Origin: Solimicrobium sp043758755
GTDB taxonomy: Bacteria > Pseudomonadota > Gammaproteobacteria > Burkholderiales > Burkholderiaceae_D
Assembly (NCBI GenBank): GCA_043758755.1
Contig: JAYVMW010000018.1
Location: 1-64,000 of the forward strand
Reading direction: 5' to 3'
Length of the DNA stretch: 64,000 nt
The position numbers and the translations under genes are program-made. The notes under the pieces were generated by a model that was not told the DNA's origin, searched no databases, and was given only the letters and a program-made list of their open reading frames with translations. Every line of letters starts with the position of its first letter. The first letter of the stretch is position 1. Below, piece after piece: positions 10,722 through 19,381 of this stretch.

Positions 10722-12848
10722 ATGAAAAAACAGATTGCCCGCGGGGTTTGTTGTCTGCTGCTGTGCTTAACCGGTTATGCATCCTGGGCCGCGCCGGTTC
10801 AGGTTGCTCCGGAAAATGACCCCTATTTGTGGCTCGAAAACATCGACAGTCCTGCTGCACTGAAATGGGTCAGTCAACAAAACGACCTGACTGCCAAAAA
10901 GCTCGCGCGCCAGCCCGGTTATACCGGGATGTATAACGACGCCCTGACAATTCTGACTTCCACTTCCCGCATTCCGCAGGTCGAACAGCATGGCAGTTAT
11001 TTTTACAATCTGTGGCAGGATCCGCAACATCCACGCGGCCTGTTCCGCCGCACTACGCTGACTGAACTGAGCAAGCCGGATACCCAATGGGAATTGCTCA
11101 TCGACATCGATGCACTGTCCAAAACAGAAAACAAACTGTGGGCCTTTGGTGGTGCGCATTTTCTTGCTCCTGAAAACCGGCGCTGCCTGATCGCTCTGGC
11201 TCCCGGTGGCGGCGATGCGGCCGAGTTCCGGGAATTTGATGTTGAATCAAAACAGTTTGTTGCTGACGGCTTCATCCTTCCGGCTGCCAAGTCGCAGGTC
11301 AGCTGGCGCGATGCGGATACGCTGTATGTTGCCACCGATTTTGGCCCGGACAGCCTGACCCGTTCCGGCTATCCGCGCATTGTCAAGATCTGGCAACGCA
11401 ACACACCGCTGGCCAGTGCCGTTACGCTGGCTCAGGCCGATCCTGCTTCGATGAGCCTGGCGGTGCGAGTTGAACCTGTGCAGGATGGCAAGAAGTTCGA
11501 CATCCTGGAGGAAAAGCTGACGTTCTGGACCAGCCGTATCAGTCTGGTCGTGAATGGAAAACTGCAGCCTGTGTCGATTCCGGCCACAGCCAGTATCAAT
11601 GGCGCCTGGCAGGACCGTCTGGTGGTCTGGCTCAAGGAAGACTGGGTGGTCGGCGCCGTAACTTATCCGGCTGGCGCCGTGCTGCTGGTAGATCCCATGG
11701 TGGCACCTGAGCAGACTGGTTCGGTCGAGCTGGTTGTCGCATCCCAGGCTCATTCGAACGTGATTGGTGTGGTGGTGACGAAGAATGCGCTGCTGGTGTC
11801 GACGCTGGATGACGTGCGTGGGCAATTGAAACGTTATTCCCGCACCGCATCTGGTTGGGAATTTGTGCGGGTGCCATTTCCGGATAACGGCGCGCTCACC
11901 GTGCAGTCGGTGGATGAACAATCTGGCGCTGCGCTGGTGCAGTTCCAGACCTTTCTGACGCCACCTTCGCTGTATTTTGTGGCGCCTGCAGGTAATGAAA
12001 TTACTTTGTTAAAGCAACAGGCTCCCAGTTTTGACGGCAGCAAATTTGAAGTCAGCCAGCACTGGACCAGATCGGCCGACGGTACCGCGATTCCATACTT
12101 TGTGGTCGCAACAAAACATATCAAAATGAACGGCAAAAATCCGGTCTGGATGTTTTCTTATGGCGGCTTTGAAAATTCCCTGACCCCGAGCTATTCGGGA
12201 TCCTATGAAGACCTGCATGGCGCCTACGGCAAATTGTGGCTGGAGCGCGGTGGCGTGTTTGTGCTGGCCAATATCCGGGGTGGCGGTGAATTTGGCCCGC
12301 TCTGGCACACTTCGGCCCTGAAAGAAAATCATGTCAAGACGTTTGAAGATTTTGAAGCAGTGGCCTCCGATCTGGCCAGGACCAAACTGTCATCAGCGCG
12401 TCACATCGGCATAGAAGGACGCAGCAACGGCGGGCTGCTGGTGTCGGCAACCATGTTGCGTCATCCCGAGCTCTACGGTGCTGTGGTCTGTGGCAACCCG
12501 CTCATCGACATGCAGCGTTACAGCAAGTTGCTGGCTGGCGCGAGCTGGATCGGTGAATATGGCGACCCGGATGTGCCCGAAGAATGGCGTTACATCAGCA
12601 CGTACTCGCCGTATCAGAACATCAGGCCCGGCATGGCTTTGCCACCGGTGATGTTTTATTCCACCACCCGTGACGACCGCGTGCATCCCGGTCACGCCAG
12701 AAAGATGGCGGCCAGAATGAAAGCCATGCACTACCAGGTTGAGTATTTCGAGAACGTCGAAGGCGGGCATCACGGACCGGTAGTGACGGCGCAGCTGGCA
12801 ACGCGGATTGCCAGAACTTACAGTTTCCTTTGGCAGCATCTGAAATGA
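10722..12848 (+). CDS. Prolyl oligopeptidase family serine peptidase (S9A)
   Basis: A 708-residue exported peptidase. The signal peptide is MKKQIARGVCCLLLCLTGYA(SWA). The N-terminal part starts with DPYLWLENIDSPAALKWV, the usual opening of S9A enzymes, followed by a beta-propeller region. The C-terminal alpha/beta-hydrolase domain holds the nucleophile in GIEGRSNGGLL (Ser568), a DDR motif in TTRDDRVHPGHARKM and the histidine in EGGHHGP. It should cleave short proline-containing peptides in the periplasm. It clusters with the M13 peptidase and the FliL-like gene on the same strand. Confidence 0.94.
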   Translation: MKKQIARGVCCLLLCLTGYASWAAPVQVAPENDPYLWLENIDSPAALKWVSQQNDLTAKKLARQPGYTGMYNDALTILTSTSRIPQVEQHGSYFYNLWQDPQHPRGLFRRTTLTELSKPDTQWELLIDIDALSKTENKLWAFGGAHFLAPENRRCLIALAPGGGDAAEFREFDVESKQFVADGFILPAAKSQVSWRDADTLYVATDFGPDSLTRSGYPRIVKIWQRNTPLASAVTLAQADPASMSLAVRVEPVQDGKKFDILEEKLTFWTSRISLVVNGKLQPVSIPATASINGAWQDRLVVWLKEDWVVGAVTYPAGAVLLVDPMVAPEQTGSVELVVASQAHSNVIGVVVTKNALLVSTLDDVRGQLKRYSRTASGWEFVRVPFPDNGALTVQSVDEQSGAALVQFQTFLTPPSLYFVAPAGNEITLLKQQAPSFDGSKFEVSQHWTRSADGTAIPYFVVATKHIKMNGKNPVWMFSYGGFENSLTPSYSGSYEDLHGAYGKLWLERGGVFVLANIRGGGEFGPLWHTSALKENHVKTFEDFEAVASDLARTKLSSARHIGIEGRSNGGLLVSATMLRHPELYGAVVCGNPLIDMQRYSKLLAGASWIGEYGDPDVPEEWRYISTYSPYQNIRPGMALPPVMFYSTTRDDRVHPGHARKMAARMKAMHYQVEYFENVEGGHHGPVVTAQLATRIARTYSFLWQHLK

Positions 12849-12849
12849 A

Positions 12850-13061
12850 CCAGAAGTCTCACCGTTCTGTTCGACCGGAATTGCATGTTTGATTGCGTTG
12901 GTAATCAATTCATTGATTAACAGCCCACAGGGAATGGCTGAATTGATCGGCAAATTGACCTGCCCGGCATTGACTTTCAGGTCGATTTTTTTGTCGCGGT
13001 GGTGAATTTCACCAAGCAGCAAGTCTTTCTCTTTCAGCGAACATTGCATTGATTTCTGAAA
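12850..13061 (-). pseudogene. Remnant of a HisKA_2-type sensor histidine kinase
   Basis: On the minus strand the frame reads LKEKDLLLGEIHHR, the phospho-acceptor box of HisKA_2 kinases. It jumps directly to KKIDLKVNAGQVNLPIN and AIPCGLLINELITNAIKHA, the N-box of the ATPase domain. About 70-100 residues normally lie between these blocks, so an internal deletion is inferred. There is no sensor domain upstream (the frame reaches a stop near 13100). The 3' end runs into the antisense of the prolyl oligopeptidase gene, so the G boxes are gone. A dead gene fragment. It is most of what occupies the 375 bases between 12849 and 13223, with the acetoacetate decarboxylase promoter in the rest. Confidence 0.85.
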
Positions 13062-13223
13062 AACATCACCACTATAGAAAATACCGCTGCCAGCTGCACT
13101 TTAAATTAATTTAGTATTGCTGCCAGGATTTCTTGCTGATTCATGGATTCAACTCGAGCAATATCACCCAAACGCTGCTAGACTCAGCCACTGATATTCC
13201 TAATATTTGTTACAGGAAACAAT

Positions 13224-13964
13224 ATGACCGAAGAAGAAGTGCTGCGAACCTGTTTTGCCATGCCCATGCATAATCCGGCCTATCCTCCCGGGCCGTACCG
13301 ATTTATTGATCGCGAATTTTTGATTATTACCTATCGAACCGATCCAGATCTTCTGCAAAAACTCATACCGGCTCCGCTCCGGATGACCGAACCTGTCGTT
13401 AAATTTGAATTCATCAACATGCCTGATTCAACCGGGTTTGGCCATTATTGCGAATCGGGTCAGGTCATACCGGTTACACTGAACGGGCTGGCCGGTGGGT
13501 ATGTGCACAGTATGTACCTGAATGACCACCCACCGATCGCCGCCGGGCGCGAATTATGGGGCTTTCCCAAAAAACTGGGTGAACCGGAGTTGCGCGTGCA
13601 CAAAGATACGCTGGTCGGAACGTTGGATTATTCGGATACGCGTGTTGCAACCGGCACGATGGGCTTCAAGCATAAAACCCTCGACACCAGTTCCGTTGCG
13701 GCGGGCTTGGGCGGGCCAAATTTTCTTCTGAAAATTGTTCCGCACGTGGATGGTACCCTGCGAATCTGTGAACTGGTGCAGTACAACCTGACCGACATCG
13801 TGATCAAGGGCGCCTGGAGTGGCCCGGGCGCGCTGGAACTGGGCGCGCATGCACTGGCTCCGGTGGCGGCATTGCCGGTGCTGGAGGTGCTTTCTGCAAC
13901 CCATATTCTGGCCGATCTGACCCTGCCGTATGGCACAGTAGTACATGATTATCTCAATCGTTAA
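13224..13964 (+). CDS. adc: Acetoacetate decarboxylase
   Basis: Converts acetoacetate to acetone and CO2 through a Schiff base. The length of 246 residues matches the family. The active-site lysine is in ELWGFPKKLGEP (residues about 110-121), with the conserved GGYVHSMYLNDHPPI just before it and the Glu-containing FINMPDSTGFG upstream. The ATG follows AGGAAAC. The next gene is 3-hydroxybutyrate dehydrogenase 22 bases on, so both products of ketone-body metabolism are handled together. This links it to PHB breakdown, for which the depolymerase lies 8 kb away. Confidence 0.95.
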   Translation: MTEEEVLRTCFAMPMHNPAYPPGPYRFIDREFLIITYRTDPDLLQKLIPAPLRMTEPVVKFEFINMPDSTGFGHYCESGQVIPVTLNGLAGGYVHSMYLNDHPPIAAGRELWGFPKKLGEPELRVHKDTLVGTLDYSDTRVATGTMGFKHKTLDTSSVAAGLGGPNFLLKIVPHVDGTLRICELVQYNLTDIVIKGAWSGPGALELGAHALAPVAALPVLEVLSATHILADLTLPYGTVVHDYLNR

Positions 13965-13986
13965 TTTTGAATAAGGAAACCGGATT

Positions 13987-14766
13987 ATGTTAAAAGGTAA
14001 AGTAGCCATCATCACTGGCGCTGCCAGCGGTATAGGAAAAGAAATCGCCTTCGAGTATGCACGGCAGAATGCCAAAGTCGTGATTGCCGATCTGTCTTTG
14101 GAAGCGGCACAGGCGACCGCGGCTGAAATCGTCAGGTCGGGCGGAACGGCAATGGGCGTGGCAATGAACGTGATTGATGAGGCGCAGGTCGACAAAGGGG
14201 TCGCCGATGTGGTGGCAGCCTACGGCGGAGTGGATGTCCTGATCAGCAACGCCGGCATCCAGATCATCAGTCCGCTGGTTGATCTGAGTCTGGATAACTG
14301 GAAAAAAATGCTCGCCATTCACCTGGATGGGGCGTTCCTGACGACCCGGGCCTGCATGCGCGCTATGATCAAGTCCGGTCGCGGTGGTTCCATTATTTAC
14401 ATGGGTTCGGTGCATTCTCATGAAGCATCACCTCTGAAGGCACCCTACGTTGCCGCCAAACACGGTCTGATCGGTCTGGCCAAGGTGGTCGCCAAGGAAG
14501 GCGCCAAAGATAATATTCGGGCCAACGTGATTTGCCCGGGTTTTGTGCGTACGCCGCTGGTTGACAAGCAGATCCCCGAGCAGGCCAAAACACTGGGAAT
14601 TTCGGAAGCCGACGTAATCAAGAATGTCATGCTCAAAGATACCGTGGACGGCGAATTCACCACAGTCCAGGATGTGGCGCAGACCGCCATCTTTTTGGCC
14701 GGATTTGGCACCAACGCCCTGACCGGTCAATCGATTACGGTCAGTCACGGCTGGCATATGCAGTAA
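13987..14766 (+). CDS. bdhA: 3-hydroxybutyrate dehydrogenase (SDR)
   Basis: A 259-residue short-chain dehydrogenase that oxidises D-3-hydroxybutyrate to acetoacetate with NAD. The cofactor motif TGAASGIG is near the N-terminus, NAGIQ and the catalytic Ser (MGSVHSHEAS) follow, and the YVAAK motif supplies Tyr and Lys. The family-specific segment VICPGFVRTPLVDKQIPEQA and a C-terminal SHGWHMQ match bacterial BDH. RBS AAGGAAACC. It is co-directional with adc and stops 5 bases before the XdhC-like gene, so the three are probably one operon. Confidence 0.94.
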   Translation: MLKGKVAIITGAASGIGKEIAFEYARQNAKVVIADLSLEAAQATAAEIVRSGGTAMGVAMNVIDEAQVDKGVADVVAAYGGVDVLISNAGIQIISPLVDLSLDNWKKMLAIHLDGAFLTTRACMRAMIKSGRGGSIIYMGSVHSHEASPLKAPYVAAKHGLIGLAKVVAKEGAKDNIRANVICPGFVRTPLVDKQIPEQAKTLGISEADVIKNVMLKDTVDGEFTTVQDVAQTAIFLAGFGTNALTGQSITVSHGWHMQ

Positions 14767-14771
14767 GTCGC

Positions 14772-15734
14772 ATGGAAATACAGGATCTGGAGGTACTGAA
14801 AACCGCGCTGGACTGGCTGCACAGTGGCCATCAGGTCAGTCTGGCCACAGTGGTACAAACCTGGGGCAGTGCGCCACGACCTCCCGGATCCGTCATGGCA
14901 CTGCGCGATGACGGTCAGGTAGTCGGATCGGTTTCCGGCGGGTGCATTGAAGACAATCTGATTGTCCGTCTGCGTGAACAGGGCATGCCAGAGCGTGTCG
15001 AAACGGTGCAGTATGGGGTTACCCGTGAACAGGCGCAGCATTTTGGATTGCCCTGTGGCGGGATACTGGAACTGGTACTGGAACCGCTGCGTGATCCTTG
15101 CTGGATTAAGGAGGTTTTGCAGCGTACCGCAGGGCATGCACTGGTGCGGCGCACGCTGCACCTGGACAGCGGTGTCGTGCAGTTATCGGACGACCTGCAC
15201 AAGTTACCACTTTCCTTTGATTCCCAACAGCTGAGCATGACCTTTGGTCCGCAGCTGCGACTTTTGGTCATCGGAGCAGGTCAGCTGTCACAACTGGTCG
15301 CGCAAATGGCCCGGCCACTCGGGTTTGCCGTACTGATGTGTGATCCGCGTGAAGAATATACCGGCAACTGGCAACCGGTCTGGGGTACCCATGTGGCCGG
15401 CATGCCGGATGATGTGGTGCTGCAGATGAAACCGGATGTGCATACCGCCATCGTTGCACTGACCCATGATCCGAAACTGGACGACATGGCTTTGCTGGAG
15501 GCGCTGAAATCGGATGCATTTTATGTTGGCGCTCTCGGTTCACGCGCCAACAACAAAAAACGTTGCGAACGTCTGGCACTGTTTGATCTGAGCGCTGCGC
15601 AGATTGATCGGTTGCATGGGCCGGTTGGTCTTCATATTGGCAGTCGCATTCCGGCCGAAATTGCGGTTTCGATTCTGGCGGAAATCATCAGCGTCAAAAA
15701 TGGCGTGCTGCCGGTTCAAAAAAAAGCCGTGTAG
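14772..15734 (+). CDS. XdhC/CoxF family molybdoenzyme maturation protein
   Basis: A 320-residue protein of the XdhC/CoxI group, which binds molybdenum cofactor and helps insert its sulfurated form into xanthine or CO dehydrogenase-type enzymes. The N-terminal domain has VVQTWGSAPRPPGSVMAL and SGGCIEDNL with the conserved Cys. The C-terminal Rossmann domain has LLVIGAGQLSQLVA and ends in HIGSRIPAEIAVSILAEI. No molybdenum hydroxylase subunit is in this window. It converges with a MoxR/CoxE-like operon one base past its stop, recalling CoxD-CoxE-CoxF sets. Confidence 0.9.
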   Translation: MEIQDLEVLKTALDWLHSGHQVSLATVVQTWGSAPRPPGSVMALRDDGQVVGSVSGGCIEDNLIVRLREQGMPERVETVQYGVTREQAQHFGLPCGGILELVLEPLRDPCWIKEVLQRTAGHALVRRTLHLDSGVVQLSDDLHKLPLSFDSQQLSMTFGPQLRLLVIGAGQLSQLVAQMARPLGFAVLMCDPREEYTGNWQPVWGTHVAGMPDDVVLQMKPDVHTAIVALTHDPKLDDMALLEALKSDAFYVGALGSRANNKKRCERLALFDLSAAQIDRLHGPVGLHIGSRIPAEIAVSILAEIISVKNGVLPVQKKAV

Positions 15735-15735
15735 C

Positions 15736-16905
15736 TTATTTGCTCAACAGGCGCATGCCGCGTTCCAGTCCATCTATGGTCACCGGAAACATGCGGTTGC
15801 CCATAAGCTGGCGAATCACCGCAACCGACTGACGGTATTCCCACACCCCTTCCGGCTCGGGATTCAACCAGATGGTTTTGGGAAAGGTGGAAGCCAGCCG
15901 CTGTAGCCAGGTCGCCCCGGCTTCTTCATTGTGGTATTCAACCGAGCCACCCGGCTGCAGCACTTCGTAGGGACTCATGGTGGCGTCGCCGACCAGAATC
16001 AGTTTGGTATCGGGTGGATACTTGCGCAGCAAATCCCAGGTGGGCAGCTTTTCGGCATGACGCCGGTGGTTGTTTTTCCAAAGGTAGTCATAGACACAGT
16101 TATGGAAGTAAAAAAATTCCATATTCTTGAATTCGGTTTTGGCAGCGGAAAACAATTCTTCGGTGCGCGCAATATGGTCATCCATGGTGCCGCCCACGTC
16201 CAGCAGCATCAGTACTTTGATATTATTTTTGCGCTCCGGCTGCATTTTGATGTCGAGGTAGCCGGCATTGTTGGCGGTGGCGTGGATAGTGGCATCCAGT
16301 GCCAGTTCTTCTTCGGCGCCCTGGCGGGCAAATTTGCGCAGGCGTCGCAGCGCGACCTTGATATTGCGCGTACCTAATTCGCGGTCACTGTCGTAATCGC
16401 GGTAAGAACGGGTTTCCCAGACTTTTACCGCGGTGCGGTTGCCGCCCTTGCCGCCGATCCGGATTCCTTCCGGGTTGGTACCGCCATTGCCAAACGGCGA
16501 TGTGCCGCCGGTGCCGATCCAGCGGTTGCCACCTGCGTGGCGTTCTTTCTGTTCCTTGAGCAGTTCGTTAAGCCGATCCATGAGTTTGTCGTAGCCGAAT
16601 TTTTCCAGCGCGGCTTTTTGCTCATCGCTCAGTTCGCGCTGCATGCGTTTTTGCAGCCACTCCAGCGGAATTTCGGGATTTTTTTCAAACAGGGTTTCGA
16701 TGCCTTTGAAATACAGACCGAAGGCCTTGTCGAACTTGTCAAAATGGGCTTCGTCTTTAACCATGATCAGACGCGCCAGAAAATAAAAATCGTCCAGCGA
16801 GGTAGACGCCAGATGCTTTTCCAGCGCTTCCAGCAGCATCAGAAATTCCTTGATGGTGACCGGAATTTTGGCGTCTTTGAGTGTGAAGAAAAATCCGATT
16901 AACAT
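15736..16905 (-). CDS. VWA domain protein, CoxE-like
   Basis: A 389-residue cytoplasmic protein. The first 120 residues form the helical N-terminus of the CoxE-like family (FFTLKDAKIPVTIKEFLMLL). A Gly-rich linker (GTGGTSPFGNGGTNPEG) follows, then a von Willebrand A domain beginning VLMLLDVGGTMDDH. The metal-site motif reads D-V-G-G-T rather than the canonical DxSxS. Such proteins work with MoxR-type AAA ATPases as metal-insertion or activation chaperones. The start overlaps the stop of the GNAT gene by one base, and the ATPase gene is first in the operon. Confidence 0.9.
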   Translation of the reverse strand: MLIGFFFTLKDAKIPVTIKEFLMLLEALEKHLASTSLDDFYFLARLIMVKDEAHFDKFDKAFGLYFKGIETLFEKNPEIPLEWLQKRMQRELSDEQKAALEKFGYDKLMDRLNELLKEQKERHAGGNRWIGTGGTSPFGNGGTNPEGIRIGGKGGNRTAVKVWETRSYRDYDSDRELGTRNIKVALRRLRKFARQGAEEELALDATIHATANNAGYLDIKMQPERKNNIKVLMLLDVGGTMDDHIARTEELFSAAKTEFKNMEFFYFHNCVYDYLWKNNHRRHAEKLPTWDLLRKYPPDTKLILVGDATMSPYEVLQPGGSVEYHNEEAGATWLQRLASTFPKTIWLNPEPEGVWEYRQSVAVIRQLMGNRMFPVTIDGLERGMRLLSK

Positions 16906-17483
16906 TATCTGTCCAGTTTAAAGCGCAGGTTCTCTTCGACGCCCTGCCATTCGGTATTCAGAATGCTGTACACCACTGTATCGCGGATTCTTCCATTGGG
17001 CATGATTTTATGGTTGCGTAATACGCCGTCGCGCTTTGCCCCAAGCCGCTCAATGGCGCGCTGGGATGGTTGGTTCAACCAGTCGGTACGGAATTCCACC
17101 GCGATACATTTGAGCTTTTCAAAAGCATGGCGCAACAACAGCAGCTTGCATTCGGTATTGATAGCACTGCGCTGCACCCGTTTCGCATACCAGGTGTAGC
17201 CAATTTCCAGACGGCGGTTATCCATGTCGGGATTGCAGTAGCGGGTGGTGCCGACCACTTTGCCGGAAAAGTTTTCCATTATCACAAATGGCAATGCCTG
17301 ACCTGACTCACGCAGTGCAAGTGCGTTATCCAGCCAGCCCTGCAATTGATCGGGTTGCGGTACATTGGTGAAAAACAGCTTCCACAATTCTCCGTCCGAC
17401 GCAGCTTCCTGCAGGCCGGTCAAATGCATTTGTGCCAGCGGTACCAGTGTAACAAAGCGTCCGGTGAGATTGACCTGTTCCAT
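16905..17483 (-). CDS. GNAT acetyltransferase, RimJ/RimL type
   Basis: A 192-residue N-acetyltransferase: VNLTGRFVTLVPL opening, FVIMENFSGKVVGTTRYCN, RLEIGYTWYAKRVQRSAINTE and the C-terminal FRTDWLNQPSQRAIERLGAK typical of RimL-like enzymes. The substrate is unknown. It is sandwiched between the MoxR ATPase gene (8 bases upstream) and the VWA gene (1-base overlap). It is therefore translated with a metal-chaperone pair, although nothing in the family links it to that role. The ATG at 17483 is the only fitting start. Confidence 0.9.
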   Translation of the reverse strand: MEQVNLTGRFVTLVPLAQMHLTGLQEAASDGELWKLFFTNVPQPDQLQGWLDNALALRESGQALPFVIMENFSGKVVGTTRYCNPDMDNRRLEIGYTWYAKRVQRSAINTECKLLLLRHAFEKLKCIAVEFRTDWLNQPSQRAIERLGAKRDGVLRNHKIMPNGRIRDTVVYSILNTEWQGVEENLRFKLDR

Positions 17484-17491
17484 TCCTGCCC

Positions 17492-18343
17492 TTAGCGGTT
17501 GTGGCGCGACATCATGACGATACGCTCGAACAGATGCACATCCTGTTCATTTTTCAGCAGGGCGCCGTGCAGAGGTGGAACAATCATTTTCTGATCTTTG
17601 CTGCGCAGTGCTTCGCTTGGGATATCTTCGGCCAGCAATAACTTGAGCCAGTCCAGCAGCTCTGAAGTCGACGGTTTTTTCTTGATGCCGGCCACTTCGC
17701 GCACCTCATAAAAACTGGTCAGTGCGGAGGACAGCAAATCGGTTTTCAGAGTGGGGAAATGCACCTGCACAATTTCCTGCATGGTTTGGGCATCCGGAAA
17801 TTTGATGTAATGGAAAAAGCAGCGCCGCAAAAAGGCGTCGGGCAATTCCTTTTCATTGTTCGAGGTAATGATGACCAACGGGCGATGCACCGCCCTGATC
17901 AGTTCGCGCGTTTCGTACACATAAAACTCCATGCGATCCAGTTCACGCAATAAATCGTTGGGGAATTCGATGTCCGCCTTGTCAATTTCATCGATCAGCA
18001 GCACCACTGGCCGGTCGGCCGTGAAGGCCTGCCACAGCACGCCCTTGATGATGTAATTGTGGATGTCCTTGACCCGTTCATCACCGAGCTGTGAATCGCG
18101 CAGGCGCGAAACCGCATCGTATTCATACAGACCCTGTTGAGCCTTGGTGGTGGATTTGATATGCCACTGCATCAGCGGCATGTTCAAAGCTGCCGCCACT
18201 TCTTCTGCCAGCATGGTTTTGCCGGTGCCGGGTTCACCTTTGATCAGGAGCGGACGTTGCAGTGTGAGCGCGGCATTGACGGCCAGCTTCAGGTCATCGG
18301 TGGCGACGTAGCTTTCGGAACCTTCAAAACGGGTGATGTGCAT
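17492..18343 (-). CDS. MoxR-family AAA+ ATPase
   Basis: A 283-residue AAA+ chaperone. Walker A is GEPGTGKTMLA, Walker B is VVLLIDEIDKAD, sensor 1 lies in PLVIITSNNEKELPDAFLRR, and the arginine finger follows at RRCFF. The ATG at 18343 gives MHITRFEGSESYV, the usual N-terminus. The frame continues upstream without a supported start. It heads the operon with the GNAT and CoxE-like VWA genes. The VWA partner typically acts with it to load or activate metalloenzymes. Confidence 0.93.
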   Translation of the reverse strand: MHITRFEGSESYVATDDLKLAVNAALTLQRPLLIKGEPGTGKTMLAEEVAAALNMPLMQWHIKSTTKAQQGLYEYDAVSRLRDSQLGDERVKDIHNYIIKGVLWQAFTADRPVVLLIDEIDKADIEFPNDLLRELDRMEFYVYETRELIRAVHRPLVIITSNNEKELPDAFLRRCFFHYIKFPDAQTMQEIVQVHFPTLKTDLLSSALTSFYEVREVAGIKKKPSTSELLDWLKLLLAEDIPSEALRSKDQKMIVPPLHGALLKNEQDVHLFERIVMMSRHNR

Positions 18344-18494
18344 AATGGATTCTTTTAAAGTGTAGTGATGTGAGGCAATAACTGCATAGTATAAACGCGG
18401 ATGTGGAAAGCTGCTGCAGTTGTCACGCAATTAACTCCAGAATTGAATAAATCAAATTTCAGGATTATTTAGAACATTAATTCAACGTTGATTA

Positions 18495-18508
18495 TTGATT
18501 TATATCAA
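18495..18508. promoter_or_regulatory. FNR/ANR-type box upstream of the cytochrome genes
   Basis: TTGATTTATATCAA is a perfect match to TTGAT-N4-ATCAA. It lies 132 bases before the cytochrome ATG and about 35 bases before a possible -10 (TAGAAT at 18537-18542). That is close to the spacing of an FNR-activated promoter. It suggests oxygen-responsive expression of the two cytochromes. Confidence 0.65.
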
Positions 18509-18639
18509 GAACGTGGACTGAAATTAGCGCTTCGGTTAGAATATTTCTTTTTTGAGTGCAACTGTATGCTTTCGGTTCAGGCCGGGAAGCTATGGATTGC
18601 TTTCAACCTTGCAGGTTTATCGCCAACTTATCAAATATT

Positions 18640-18972
18640 ATGAAAAAAATTATCGCACTTGCTGCTTTATTAAGCATGGTTGATGTTGCTCTGGCAGCCG
18701 ACGTAACAGGAGACGCCAAAGCGGCCGAAAAGAAAGTGGCCATGTGTATCGGTTGCCACGCCATCCCAGGTTACAAAGCCTCTTTCCCTGAGGTATACCA
18801 GGTGCCCATGTTGGGCGGTCAGTCGGCCAAGTACCTTGAAAATGCGTTGCACGCCTATAAAAAAGGCGATCGTAATCACCCGTCAATGCGCGGTATTGCC
18901 GGCGGCCTGACCGATCAGGATATCGCTGATCTGGCGGCTTACTATGCACAGCAAACACCTACCCATAACTAA
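18640..18972 (+). CDS. Small class I c-type cytochrome
   Basis: A 110-residue periplasmic monohaem cytochrome. The start at ATG 18640 gives the signal peptide MKKIIALAALLSMVDVALAA; the longer upstream frame lacks a ribosome site and signal features. The haem motif is CIGCH. The distal Met ligand is likely in HPSMRGIAGGL, followed by the family ending DQDIADLAAYYAQQ. It resembles c553/c4-half cytochromes that carry electrons to terminal oxidases. The next cytochrome starts 18 bases downstream, so the two probably work as a pair. Confidence 0.93.
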   Translation: MKKIIALAALLSMVDVALAADVTGDAKAAEKKVAMCIGCHAIPGYKASFPEVYQVPMLGGQSAKYLENALHAYKKGDRNHPSMRGIAGGLTDQDIADLAAYYAQQTPTHN

Positions 18973-18990
18973 GGTATTGGAAAGATTCCG

Positions 18991-19335
18991 ATGAAAAAAT
19001 TAATGTTATTAGCAGCAAGTGTCGTATTAATGAGCAATGCATGGGCCGGTGGCAACGCCAGTGAAGGCAAGGCAATGGTTGAAAAATTAGGTTGTGTTGC
19101 GTGTCATGGCGCTGATTTTAAATCCCCTATCGATCCGACCTATCCGAAACTGGCCGGCCAACATCAGGATTACCTGGAACATGCTCTGGTTGCGTATCGT
19201 CGTGGCGGTGGTGTTGCGAATGGTCGTGTGAATGCGATCATGAACGGTCAGGCCAAACCGCTGACTGACAAGGATATCCAGAATATCACTACCTATATCA
19301 GCGGCCTGCCTGGCACCCTGGTTCTGCAAAAATAA
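18991..19335 (+). CDS. Small class I c-type cytochrome, second of pair
   Basis: A 114-residue exported cytochrome with signal peptide MKKLMLLAASVVLMSNAWA. The haem motif is CVACH, then YPKLAGQHQDYLEHALVAYR, a likely Met ligand in NAIMNGQAKPL and the ending DIQNITTYISGL. It is related to its neighbour and shares the same architecture. Both may derive from the two halves of a cytochrome c4-like diheme protein, which is inference. It shares the FNR-box promoter and ends before a strong terminator. Confidence 0.93.
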   Translation: MKKLMLLAASVVLMSNAWAGGNASEGKAMVEKLGCVACHGADFKSPIDPTYPKLAGQHQDYLEHALVAYRRGGGVANGRVNAIMNGQAKPLTDKDIQNITTYISGLPGTLVLQK

Positions 19336-19357
19336 TCTGAGATTGCCCCGTTTTTGA

Positions 19358-19381
19358 AACCACGCTCTTGCGTGGTTTTTT
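19358..19381 (+). terminator. Rho-independent terminator after the cytochromes
   Basis: AACCACGC and GCGTGGTT form an 8-bp stem with a TCTT loop, followed by a run of six T. It abuts the stop codon of the minus-strand DUF1841 gene and so may act in both directions. Confidence 0.9.

Noticed and set aside
12393..13049. 218-codon minus-strand frame as a full gene
   Set aside because: Only its first 65 residues have meaning (kinase remnant). The rest is antisense of the prolyl oligopeptidase gene.
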